A stretch of DNA of 6,702 nt, from NCBI GenBank assembly GCA_945877525.1, contig CAMDVP010000169.1, positions 1-6,702 on the forward strand, given 5' to 3'. Under the pieces are notes generated by a model. It was not told where the DNA came from. It ran no database searches and saw only the letters and a program-made list of their open reading frames with translations. Of this stretch, positions 1 through 6,550 are shown one piece after another. How positions within the stretch are numbered: position 1 is the stretch's first letter; each line of letters begins with the position of its first letter. A program made the position numbers and the translations under genes. This stretch comes from an uncultured Clostridia bacterium (GTDB lineage: Bacteria; Bacillota; Clostridia; Christensenellales; Aristaeellaceae).

Positions 1-10
1 CTTCCGATCT
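1..10. other. Probable residual sequencing-adapter sequence at the contig edge
   Basis: The first ten bases, CTTCCGATCT, are identical to the 3' end of the standard Illumina TruSeq/Nextera-style read adapter that ends in GCTCTTCCGATCT. An exact match at the very first base of a window is unlikely by chance and typical of incompletely trimmed reads at a contig end. The residues they would encode (FRS) should not be trusted as genomic. A chance match inside a real gene cannot be fully excluded, because the reading frame stays open through it. Confidence 0.8.
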
Positions 11-136
11 GTGGACGACAGCAACTACAAGATTGCCGCCGTCATCGGCATTCTGGTGTTCGTGGTCACCGCCGTCATCAGCCTGGTGGTGTACAACCTG
101 ATCCCATCCGTCAAGAATGAGGAGGATTTCCAGTAA
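2..136 (+). CDS. Sugar ABC transporter permease, MalF type (C-terminal fragment)
   Basis: Only the last roughly 44 codons are present, read in the frame that ends at TAA 134-136. After the doubtful first three residues the peptide starts VDDSNYKIAAV. It then forms one strongly hydrophobic helix (about IAAVIGILVFVVTAVISLVV) and ends in a polar tail, PSVKNEEDFQ. A final transmembrane helix followed by an acidic ...EEDFQ tail is typical of MalF-family permeases of Gram-positive carbohydrate importers. The next gene encodes a MalG-type partner and overlaps the stop codon by one base (TAATG), which fits a translationally coupled heterodimeric permease. The protein would sit in the cytoplasmic membrane. 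Its substrate cannot be read from this fragment. The 5' part is missing because the window, and probably the contig, starts here. Confidence 0.8.
   Translation, partial: FRSVDDSNYKIAAVIGILVFVVTAVISLVVYNLIPSVKNEEDFQ
119..125 (+). promoter_or_regulatory. Ribosome binding site of the MalG-type permease, inside the malF coding end
   Basis: GAGGAGG lies 10 bases before the ATG at 136. It is made by the two consecutive GAG codons and the following GAT of the malF tail (NEEDFQ), so the acidic C-terminus of one permease doubles as the ribosome binding site of the next. Together with the TAATG overlap this predicts coupled translation of the two permease subunits. Confidence 0.75.
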
Positions 137-1269
137 TGGCTAAGAAAAATGAAATACCGGAAGTCGACATCGTTGTTGACGAGGCCGCGGGCGTGATCCG
201 CGAGGTCAAGCCCGAGGGTGACCGGAAGTTCCGCTCCAAGCGCGGCCACGAGCGCCGGGTGAACACCGCCATCTATGTGACGCTGGTGGTCATGAGCATT
301 GTGTGGCTGTGCCCGTTTGTGTTCCTGGTGCTGCAGTCCTTCCGCTCCTACCTGACCGAGGGCGGCGGCATGGTCAACTACCTGCTGCCCAAGCAGTTTT
401 CCTTGGACAACTACGTTTTCCTGTTCCAGGGCGTGGGCTTTTCCGTGAAGCGGCTGCTTGCCTCCTGGCAGACCATCGCCCTGACCGCGGCAATGGTGCT
501 GGGCGGAGGCTTTGCCGTTTACAGGATGGCTAAAAAGAAGAACATCAAGATGATCGCCCTGATCCTGGCGCTGGTGCTGCTGGTGCTGTTCATGGTGTGC
601 GTGGACGCCTCCAGCTGCAACTTTGTTCAGTGGTACCTCAACACCCTGACCATTGCCCTGGTGGTGGCCACGGTGCAGACCATCATGGTGCTCTCCGTCA
701 GCTATGCCCTGAGCCGCATGCGCTTCCGGGGCCGCAAGATGCTGATGAACATCATGCTGATCATGGGCATGTTCCCCGGCTTCCTGACTATGATTGCCCT
801 GTACTTCCTGCTCAAGCAGATGGGCCTGACCCAGGGCGGCGCGGTGCCCGGCCTGATCCTGATCTACTGCGCTTCCTCCGGCATGGGCTACTACATTTCC
901 AAGGGCTTCTTCGACACCATCCCGAAGTCGCTGGATGAATCCGCCCGCATCGACGGCGCCACACGCTTCCAGGTGTTTTTGAAGATCATCATGCCCATGG
1001 CCAAGCCCATCGTGATCTACACCATCCTGATGGCCTTCATGGCTCCCTGGGGCGACTATGTTTTCGCCTCGTATGTGGCCATGGGCAAGTCCTCCAGCTA
1101 CAACGTGGCCGTGGGATTGTACCGCTGGGTGAACACCAACGACTATCAGGGCTATTTCACCCGCTTCTGCGCCGGGGGTGTGCTGGTGGCCGTGCCCATC
1201 ACCGCGCTGTTCATGGCGCTGCAGAAGTATTACGTTGAAGGCGTCACCGGCGGCGCCGTCAAGGGCTGA
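136..1269 (+). CDS. malG: Sugar ABC transporter permease, MalG type, with extra hydrophobic hairpin
   Basis: This is one half of the transmembrane channel of a binding-protein-dependent carbohydrate importer. The EAA loop that docks onto the ATPase is clear at residues about 268-287 (ESARIDGATRFQVF...IIMP, with G274 and P287). The protein ends in VEGVTGGAVKG, close to the ...GLTAGGVKG end of E. coli MalG. A charged cytoplasmic N-terminus of about 43 residues precedes the first helix (about 45-66). The MalG-like core resumes at NFVQWYLNTL (about 162). Between NYVFLFQ (about 92-98) and that point lie two additional hydrophobic stretches, about 112-131 and 139-157, joined by a lysine-rich loop (AKKKNIK). 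With this insert the protein has 377 residues, against roughly 280-300 for typical MalG. Start: ATG overlapping the malF stop, with GAGGAGG 10 bases upstream. The family assignment is firm. Maltodextrin as substrate is only a possibility, since this family serves many sugars. Confidence 0.9.
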   Translation: MAKKNEIPEVDIVVDEAAGVIREVKPEGDRKFRSKRGHERRVNTAIYVTLVVMSIVWLCPFVFLVLQSFRSYLTEGGGMVNYLLPKQFSLDNYVFLFQGVGFSVKRLLASWQTIALTAAMVLGGGFAVYRMAKKKNIKMIALILALVLLVLFMVCVDASSCNFVQWYLNTLTIALVVATVQTIMVLSVSYALSRMRFRGRKMLMNIMLIMGMFPGFLTMIALYFLLKQMGLTQGGAVPGLILIYCASSGMGYYISKGFFDTIPKSLDESARIDGATRFQVFLKIIMPMAKPIVIYTILMAFMAPWGDYVFASYVAMGKSSSYNVAVGLYRWVNTNDYQGYFTRFCAGGVLVAVPITALFMALQKYYVEGVTGGAVKG

Positions 1270-1290
1270 TTTTCGGCTTCACCCCAACAT

Positions 1291-1297
1291 AAGGAGG
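1291..1297 (+). promoter_or_regulatory. Strong ribosome binding site of the ABC ATPase gene
   Basis: AAGGAGG, a near-perfect complement of the 16S rRNA tail, lies 10 bases before the ATG at 1308. It decides the start: another ATG at 1300 is closer to it but is out of frame with the ATPase. The 38-base gap after the permease gene holds no terminator or obvious promoter, so the ATPase is probably co-transcribed. Confidence 0.8.
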
Positions 1298-1307
1298 AAA
1301 TGCAGAA

Positions 1308-2432
<1,125 letters not shown>

Positions 2433-2446
2433 CGGCACACGAAAGC

Positions 2447-2477
2447 GCCCCCGATCCTGAATGGATCGGGGGCTTGT
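2447..2477 (+). terminator. Intrinsic terminator of the sugar-transport operon
   Basis: A perfect 11-bp stem, GCCCCCGATCC (2447-2457) with GGATCGGGGGC (2463-2473), encloses a 5-base loop, TGAAT. It begins 15 bases after the ATPase stop codon. The tail is TTGTCAT, only weakly T-rich, but the stem is very stable. On the other strand the tail reads GCTTTCG, so limited bidirectional action against the convergent operon is possible. Confidence 0.85.
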
Positions 2478-2484
2478 CATATTA

Positions 2485-2730
2485 ATACTATTCTCATACT
2501 AATCTGTTTCTAAATCATCTCTTTATACTATTCTGTTTCTAAAACATATTCGTATATGTGGTAGAAGGATTTCGCCTCTGCGGAGGCGAGCAAAGGGCTT
2601 TGCGGTCATCGTCGCTTCGCTTTCGACTTCCGCCTTCGGCGGACTCGCCACTGGCGAGGCGTCGCCCTCTGCACTCCTTCGCTCCGCATCCATATAATCG
2701 TTTAGAATAAGAATCGTATGAGAATAGTAT
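2485..2730. repeat. MITE-like inverted-repeat element with hairpin-rich core
   Basis: The outermost 15 bases, ATACTATTCTCATAC (2485-2499), are the exact reverse complement of 2716-2730. Extending inward to about 34 bases, the arms still match at 28 positions by my count (2485-2518 against 2697-2730). The arms are AT-rich. The core (about 2570-2690) is GC-rich and carries several short perfect hairpins: TCGCCTC/GAGGCGA (2572-2589), GCAAA/TTTGC (2590-2603), TCCGCC/GGCGGA (2629-2643) and CTCGCC/GGCGAG (2644-2658). No transposase or convincing gene is inside. The layout suggests a non-autonomous mobile element or a dispersed structured repeat. I see no clear target-site duplication at the arm ends. 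Copy number elsewhere in the genome cannot be seen from this window. Confidence 0.6.
2495..2547. repeat. Two direct AT-rich repeats, 29-bp period
   Basis: Bases 2495-2518 and 2524-2547 match at 21 of 24 positions and share the core CTGTTTCTAAA. The shorter motif ATACTATTCT or ATACTAATCT occurs three times on the left side (2485, 2496, 2525) and once inverted on the right (2721-2730). The first unit overlaps the left arm of the inverted-repeat element, so the left end looks like an array of related binding-site-like words. No function is known to me. Confidence 0.6.
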
Positions 2731-2892
2731 AAGAAGCAGGGCTTCGGCTCCTTGTTTGAGAAGCAGAAGGAATACCGTTTGCGGACGGCGGAACCGCAGG
2801 GAAAACTCGCCATTGGCGAGGAGCGTCCGTCCTGTTGCCTTTTCCTTCGCGACGATACCGTCTGACGGGTACGCTGCAATCTGCCCTGAAGG
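2731..2892. other. Intergenic remainder between the inverted-repeat element and the GNAT gene
   Basis: About 160 bases with no supportable gene. It contains a small hairpin, GAAGC/GCTTC (2733-2745), the word GAAGCAG twice (2733 and 2760), and a second copy of the CTCGCC/GGCGAG hairpin (2806-2820). The similarity of that hairpin to the core of the neighbouring element suggests that this stretch is partly repeat-derived too. Open frames across it show no ribosome binding site or recognisable protein. Confidence 0.5.
2802..2820 (-). terminator. Possible intrinsic terminator of the rbfA-GNAT operon
   Basis: Read on the minus strand, a 6-bp GC-rich stem, CTCGCC/GGCGAG with a 3-base loop (2806-2820), is followed directly by TTTTC (2801-2805). 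It lies 72 bases past the GNAT stop codon. The stem is short and the T-run is only four bases, so it may be a weak terminator or simply a repeat-derived hairpin. Confidence 0.45.
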
Positions 2893-3363
2893 TTACAGCT
2901 CCCGAACGGCCACAATTTCTCCGCCGCACATTTCGCCGTTTTCTCGGAAGCCCGCTCCGTGATACAGCGCGCGGGCGACGGCGTTTTCCGGCTCGTAGGA
3001 GAGCCATACCTGCCTGGCAGGGCCGCAGGGATATGTCCGAAGATAATCCAGGCAAGCCTGCAACCCCCGCTTGCCCAGGCCGCGGCCCTGGTAGCGCTGG
3101 TCGATCATGAACCGGCACAGGATGTAGTTGTCCCGTGCAACCTCCGGGTCGCCCTCCATGTGGCCGTAACCGAAGAGCGCGAAGCCTACAGGTTCATCCC
3201 CTTCATACAGCCCGAAAGCCATGGCGGGATAACCGGAGGATTGGGTTGCATAGGCCTCAATCAGGCTTTCGGCGTTTGAGGCTACAAAACCCTTCTGTTC
3301 CGGAGAGACGGACAGCGCCGTCAGCGCCCACACATTGCTCAGGTCAGCCTTGCGCAATTCCAT
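2893..3363 (-). CDS. GNAT family N-acetyltransferase (BltD/PaiA-like)
   Basis: This predicted cytoplasmic acetyltransferase transfers the acetyl group of acetyl-CoA to an amine. The acetyl-CoA pyrophosphate loop is clear: RFMIDQRYQGRGLG, with the Q92-x-x-G-x-G97 signature. It is followed by WLSYEPENAVARALYHGAGF, which contains Asn127 and the usual acid Tyr134 before GAGF. Sequence style and length (156 aa) resemble Bacillus polyamine/diamine acetyltransferases such as BltD (FIDERYQGKGLG and a ...NGE...VKEL end; here NGEMCGGEIVAVREL). Polyamine as substrate is plausible but unproven. ATG 3363 is preferred as start because GAGGTGAT, the extended Shine-Dalgarno, lies 8 bases upstream of GAGG and ATG. 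The earlier GTG 3372 and ATG 3369 overlap that site. The gene follows ribF with 5 bases between its start and the ribF stop, in the position where rpsO often lies. Confidence 0.85.
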   Translation of the reverse strand: MELRKADLSNVWALTALSVSPEQKGFVASNAESLIEAYATQSSGYPAMAFGLYEGDEPVGFALFGYGHMEGDPEVARDNYILCRFMIDQRYQGRGLGKRGLQACLDYLRTYPCGPARQVWLSYEPENAVARALYHGAGFRENGEMCGGEIVAVREL

Positions 3364-3375
3364 CCTCATCACCTC
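3364..3375 (-). promoter_or_regulatory. Ribosome binding site of the GNAT gene overlapping the ribF stop
   Basis: On the minus strand the junction reads TGAGGTGATGAGG followed by ATG. The GAGGTGAT part pairs with the 3' end of 16S rRNA and contains the TGA stop of ribF, while the ATG at 3363 follows at normal spacing. This arrangement predicts translational coupling and decides between three candidate start codons (3372, 3369, 3363). Confidence 0.65.
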
Positions 3376-4286
3376 AGGGATGCGAAATACGCCCGGGCGT
3401 CCTGCGCGTCGCGGGCAATTTGCTCCTTCAGCTCGTCCACACCCTCGAACAGCCTTTCCGGCCGCTGGAAGCGCAGAAAGCTCAGCCGCATCTTCTTGCC
3501 GTAAAGCATCAGGCAGGCGTCCAGGGCATAGGCTTCCACGGTTACGCTGCCTTCAGGCAGGGTGGGATGGCGGCCCACGTTGACCACCGCAGGGTATACC
3601 CGGCCTTCTACCCGCATCCAGCAGGCGTATACGCCAAAGGCCGGCAGCGCCTTGCCCTGGGGTACCTCCACATTGGCGGTGGGATAGCCCATGGTGCGGC
3701 CGATATGCTTGCCGCTGCACACCCGGCCGGACAGGGTGTACGCATGGCCCAGCAAATGCGTGGCCTGGCGGATGTCCCCTGCCCGGAGCAGGCGGCGGAT
3801 GCGGGTGGAGCTGACGGTATCGCCCTCCAGCACCACCTCAGGCACCACGGTTACCTGGAAGCCATGGGTCATGCCGAAGCGGGTCAGGCTTTCGCCATTG
3901 CCGGCGCCACCCTGGCCAAAGGTATAGTTAAACCCGCAAACCACCTGCACAGGGCGGTAAATCCGCACCAGCTCTTCCATGAAATGCTCCGGGGACTGGG
4001 CCGCAGTATCCCTTGTGAAATCCAGAATACACAGGTTGTCCACGCCAAAATCCGACATCAGGCGCGCACGCTCGGTCAGCGTGGTGAGAAGGGGCGGCGC
4101 GCTCTCCGGCCGCAGCACCCGCAGGGGATGGGGCTCGAAGGTGCAGACCGTCAGGGGCAGCCCGCTTTTCCGGGCCAGCGCCTCGCCTGTCATCAGCAGC
4201 GCCTGGTGCCCCCGGTGTACCCCGTCAAACATGCCCAGCACCAGCACGCAGGGCTGCATGCTCTCCGGGTTTCTGATGATGCGCAT
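3369..4286 (-). CDS. ribF: Bifunctional riboflavin kinase / FAD synthetase
   Basis: RibF phosphorylates riboflavin to FMN and adenylylates FMN to FAD in the cytoplasm. The N-terminal nucleotidyltransferase domain starts with LGMFDGVHRGHQ (17-28), the HxGH-type ATP site with H24 and H27. It continues through CGFNYTFGQGG and closes with SSTRIRRLL (160-167). The C-terminal kinase domain has the riboflavin-kinase signature GRTMGYPTANV with PTAN at 202-205, followed by FGVYACWM. The length of 305 aa is normal for bacterial RibF. The start ATG is preceded by AAAGGAG seven bases upstream, and that site begins on the last base of the truB stop codon. The truB-ribF order is the conserved one in Bacillota. 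No FMN riboswitch is present or expected here, since the gene is internal to an operon. Confidence 0.96.
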   Translation of the reverse strand: MRIIRNPESMQPCVLVLGMFDGVHRGHQALLMTGEALARKSGLPLTVCTFEPHPLRVLRPESAPPLLTTLTERARLMSDFGVDNLCILDFTRDTAAQSPEHFMEELVRIYRPVQVVCGFNYTFGQGGAGNGESLTRFGMTHGFQVTVVPEVVLEGDTVSSTRIRRLLRAGDIRQATHLLGHAYTLSGRVCSGKHIGRTMGYPTANVEVPQGKALPAFGVYACWMRVEGRVYPAVVNVGRHPTLPEGSVTVEAYALDACLMLYGKKMRLSFLRFQRPERLFEGVDELKEQIARDAQDARAYFASLR

Positions 4287-4293
4287 GAAACGT

Positions 4294-4300
4294 CTCCTTT
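4294..4300 (-). promoter_or_regulatory. Ribosome binding site of ribF on the truB stop codon
   Basis: AAAGGAG on the minus strand shares its first A with the TGA stop of truB (4300-4302) and lies 7 bases before the ribF ATG at 4286. The gap between the two genes is only 13 bases, so ribosomes ending truB are next to the ribF start. Confidence 0.75.
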
Positions 4301-5193
4301 CAGCCTTCCGGCGCGATCAGCGCGCGCCAGACCATTTGTTCACCTTCCCGGACGGCCATGCCCCAGAACGCGCCGTCCAGGTAAATCCGCGTGGGACTGC
4401 CCGCTTCGGGCACATCTCCCCGCAGGGCGCGCAAAGGAAGCTTCACGCCGTTTTGCACCATGCGGCGAAGGCCCGGCGGGGCCTCCATCCGGGGAAGATG
4501 CGCAAGGGGCATGTCCAGGGGCAGTAGCCTGCTTCCCAATGTGCCGCCTGCGCTCAGGGCGGCGGCTTCTTCAAGGGTCATGGCGGTATTCAGGTCGAAC
4601 GCACCGCTGCGGCTGCGCAGCAGAAAGCGCATGTGCGCCGGGCAACCGGTGATTTCGCCCAGGTCATGGCAGATGGAGCGAATGTAGGTGCCCCGTCCGC
4701 AGCGTATAGTCATCAGCACGCCGTGGTTCGGAGTTTCGCCTGTCAGGTCAATGCGCTCCACATGCACCTGCCGCAGAGGAACTTCCACCGTTTCGCCCCG
4801 GCGGGCGCGCTCGTACATGGCCACGCCATCCTGCTTGATGGCGCTGTACATGCTGGGTCGCTGCCAGATGTCTCCGGTAAGGCTGTCCGCCGCGGCGCGT
4901 ACCTGCGTCAGGGTGGGATAGCAATCCCCTGTGGCAATCACGCTGCCCGTGGCGTCCTGGGTGTCGGTGGCCTGGCCAAAGGCACACTCGGCCACATATT
5001 CCTTTTCCTTGTCGACAAGGTAATCAAAAAGCCGCGCGGCCTTGCCTATCATCACAGGCAGCACGCCGGCGGCTTCCGGGTCCAGTGTGCCGGCATGGCC
5101 CACGCGCTTTTCCCCCGTCAGGCGGCGGGTAACCGCCACCACGGCGGCGGAGGTCATGCCCGGCGGCTTGAGAATATTGAGAAATCCGTTCAT
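4300..5193 (-). CDS. truB: tRNA pseudouridine(55) synthase TruB
   Basis: TruB converts U55 in the T-loop of tRNAs to pseudouridine. The catalytic aspartate is D38 in GHAGTLDPEAAGVLPV. Other family motifs are present: KEKEYVAECAFGQATDTQDATG with Tyr66, PSMYSAIKQDG with Tyr116 and Lys120, and CGRGTYIRSICHDLGEITG with Arg172. The N-terminus NGFLNILKPPGMTS is typical and fixes the start. The length of 297 aa is near the usual 300-315, with a C-terminal region in the position of the PUA-like domain. The start ATG overlaps the nrnA stop by four bases (ATGA). GAGGAG sits 5 bases upstream, inside nrnA codons. An open frame continues 91 codons upstream but is arginine/glycine-rich nonsense antisense to no motif and inside nrnA, so the shorter start is right. 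Confidence 0.96.
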   Translation of the reverse strand: MNGFLNILKPPGMTSAAVVAVTRRLTGEKRVGHAGTLDPEAAGVLPVMIGKAARLFDYLVDKEKEYVAECAFGQATDTQDATGSVIATGDCYPTLTQVRAAADSLTGDIWQRPSMYSAIKQDGVAMYERARRGETVEVPLRQVHVERIDLTGETPNHGVLMTIRCGRGTYIRSICHDLGEITGCPAHMRFLLRSRSGAFDLNTAMTLEEAAALSAGGTLGSRLLPLDMPLAHLPRMEAPPGLRRMVQNGVKLPLRALRGDVPEAGSPTRIYLDGAFWGMAVREGEQMVWRALIAPEG

Positions 5194-6176
5194 GTCCGCT
5201 CCTCGCTCAGCGTCTTTTTCATGGCGGAGAGCACCCTTTCCATGGCAGCGTCCAGGGGCCCTTCCACCGTGCAGCCGGAGGCCTGGGCGTGTCCGCCGCC
5301 CCCCAGGGAAAAGGCCACGCCGTCCACGCGGGCAGGCTCGATGGATCGCAGGGCAATCTTGACCGTGCCGTCCGCATCCTCCCGTGCCATCATGGCCATC
5401 TTCACGCCCACAATCTCCACGCCGTAGTTTACCACGGCGTCGGCATGCTCGGGCAGCGCGCCGCATTCGATAAAATCCCGCTGCGACAGGCTCATGGTGG
5501 TGATCTGCCCGTTTTCATGGAAGGCAAGGGTGTTCAGTGCCCGGGCCAGCAAAGACAGCTGCTGCGGGGTGCGCTGGCGGAACAGCAGGCGGTTAATTTC
5601 GCTCAGAGGCAGGCCGTAACTCATCAGTTCGCTGGTCATGGAAAAGGCCTCGGCCGTGGTATAGCTGAAGGCAAAGTTGCCCGTATCCGTGGCCACGGCG
5701 GTGTATAGACAGATGGCGATATCCCGGGTGATGGTCACATGCAGGACATCCAGCAGCTCCTTGACCAGCAGGGAAGTGGCAGGGGCATGGGGGTCCACAT
5801 CATTCACCTGGGCATAGGCGGGATTGGTGCCATGGTGATCCACCTGCGCCACCTGCGCCGCCTGCGCCAGCAGACTTTGGCAGGTGCCCATGCGGGCCTG
5901 GTCGGATACGTCCACCGCGATGAGCAGGTCAAAGCGCTCCTGCGCCGCGTCCTCGGGGCGGCGGAACTGCTCCGCACCCGGCAGCATGTTCAGCTTGGCT
6001 GGTACGGGATCCTGGCAGAATACGCTCACCCGCTTGCCCAGGCTTTCCAGGCCCATCTTCAGCGCCAGAGTGCTGCCCAGGGTGTCGCCGTCGGGGCTCA
6101 CATGGCTGCACAGGGCAATGGTTTCAGCGCTGCGGATCAGCGCCGCCACGGGTTCAGGGTTGCGGATCAGCTCCAT
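5190..6176 (-). CDS. nrnA: DHH/DHHA1 phosphoesterase, NrnA-type (nanoRNase / pAp phosphatase)
   Basis: This predicted manganese-dependent enzyme degrades very short RNAs (and pGpG/pApA-type dinucleotides) and dephosphorylates 3'-phosphoadenosine 5'-phosphate in the NrnA family. The DHH motifs appear in order: SHVSPDGDTLGS with H25, D29 and D31; AVDVSD with D89; the namesake VDHHGTN with D113-H114-H115; and ATDTGNF with D164. The substrate-binding DHHA1 motif GGGGHAQASGC starts at about 292. At 328 aa it is full length. It starts inside the end of rbfA, sharing 23 bases (6154-6176). The purine-rich GGAAGGAAGGATAGAGG in front of ATG serves as ribosome binding site. The last codons (SEERT) in turn contain the truB binding site. 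The position between rbfA and truB is conserved in Bacillota and strongly supports the assignment. Confidence 0.94.
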   Translation of the reverse strand: MELIRNPEPVAALIRSAETIALCSHVSPDGDTLGSTLALKMGLESLGKRVSVFCQDPVPAKLNMLPGAEQFRRPEDAAQERFDLLIAVDVSDQARMGTCQSLLAQAAQVAQVDHHGTNPAYAQVNDVDPHAPATSLLVKELLDVLHVTITRDIAICLYTAVATDTGNFAFSYTTAEAFSMTSELMSYGLPLSEINRLLFRQRTPQQLSLLARALNTLAFHENGQITTMSLSQRDFIECGALPEHADAVVNYGVEIVGVKMAMMAREDADGTVKIALRSIEPARVDGVAFSLGGGGHAQASGCTVEGPLDAAMERVLSAMKKTLSEERT

Positions 6177-6534
6177 CCTCTATCCTTCCTTCCGTCTTTT
6201 GCGCGTCTGCGAGAACCTTCGCAATGTGAACGCCGTAGGCAATGTTTTCATCCTTGACGAAGGACAGCTCCGGGCTGTAGCGGATCAGCATGCTTCTGCC
6301 CAGGGCGCGACGGATGTACCCCGCGGCGCTCTTCAGGGCCCGCAGCAAATCGTCCCGCTTTTCGTCCTCCAGTACGCTGACGAAAATCTTCGCGTACCGC
6401 AGGTCGCGGGTCACCTCGGCCCGGGTGATGGAAAACGTTCCGCTTACCCGCGGATCGTTCAGCTCCTCCCGGATGATCCGATCCACCTCCCGGCGAACCT
6501 CCTCTGATATCCTGTCAATCCGTTGATAGCTCAT
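6154..6534 (-). CDS. rbfA: 30S ribosome-binding factor RbfA
   Basis: RbfA is a small KH-fold assembly factor that binds the 30S subunit and is needed for late 16S rRNA 5'-end maturation and cold adaptation. The protein shows the family order: RIDRISEEVRREVDRIIREEL at the N-terminus, NDPRV at about 26-30, a LRYAKIFVSVL beta strand, and the helix and strand IRRALGRSMLIRYSPELSFVKDENI near the end. The length is 126 aa, typical of the family. The chosen start, ATG 6534, follows AAGGGAG with about 6 bases of spacing. A longer frame to 6579 would begin in repeat DNA (MKPLAPSG...) and lacks a ribosome binding site. It is the first gene of the operon visible here. infB, the usual upstream partner, is not within the next 168 bases, which are repeat sequence. 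Its C-terminus overlaps nrnA by 23 bases. Confidence 0.95.
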   Translation of the reverse strand: MSYQRIDRISEEVRREVDRIIREELNDPRVSGTFSITRAEVTRDLRYAKIFVSVLEDEKRDDLLRALKSAAGYIRRALGRSMLIRYSPELSFVKDENIAYGVHIAKVLADAQKTEGRIEDGADPQP

Positions 6535-6540
6535 GTGATC

Positions 6541-6547
6541 TCCCTTC
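6541..6547 (-). promoter_or_regulatory. Ribosome binding site deciding the rbfA start
   Basis: AAGGGAG-like purine run on the minus strand, 6 bases before ATG 6534. It lies directly at the edge of the hairpin-rich repeat and supports the start at MSYQRID over the longer frame that runs into the repeat. Confidence 0.65.
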
Positions 6548-6550
6548 TTG

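Noticed and set aside
2495..2547. CRISPR-like spacing of two 24-bp repeats
   Set aside because: There are only two imperfect units, with a 5-base gap instead of spacer-length unique DNA and no cas genes; they belong to the inverted-repeat element.
2523..2915. 130-codon minus-strand frame through the inverted-repeat element
   Set aside because: It overlaps the end of the GNAT gene, follows the hairpin repeats, changes composition along its length, and resembles spurious proteins predicted from dispersed repeats. A 138-codon frame at 2702-3118 is rejected for the same reasons.
4287..4302. FMN riboswitch in front of ribF
   Set aside because: Only 13 bases separate truB and ribF, so there is no room for an RFN element, and none of its conserved helices is visible.
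3135..4652. 505-codon open frame on the plus strand across ribF and truB
   Set aside because: It is antisense to two certain genes, shows low-complexity Ala/His/Arg/Gly composition, and has no ribosome binding site or family motif.
5194..5466. N-terminal extension of TruB by 91 codons
   Set aside because: It lies wholly in the nrnA gene in another frame, is Arg/Gly-rich, and precedes the canonical TruB start MNGFLNILKPPG.
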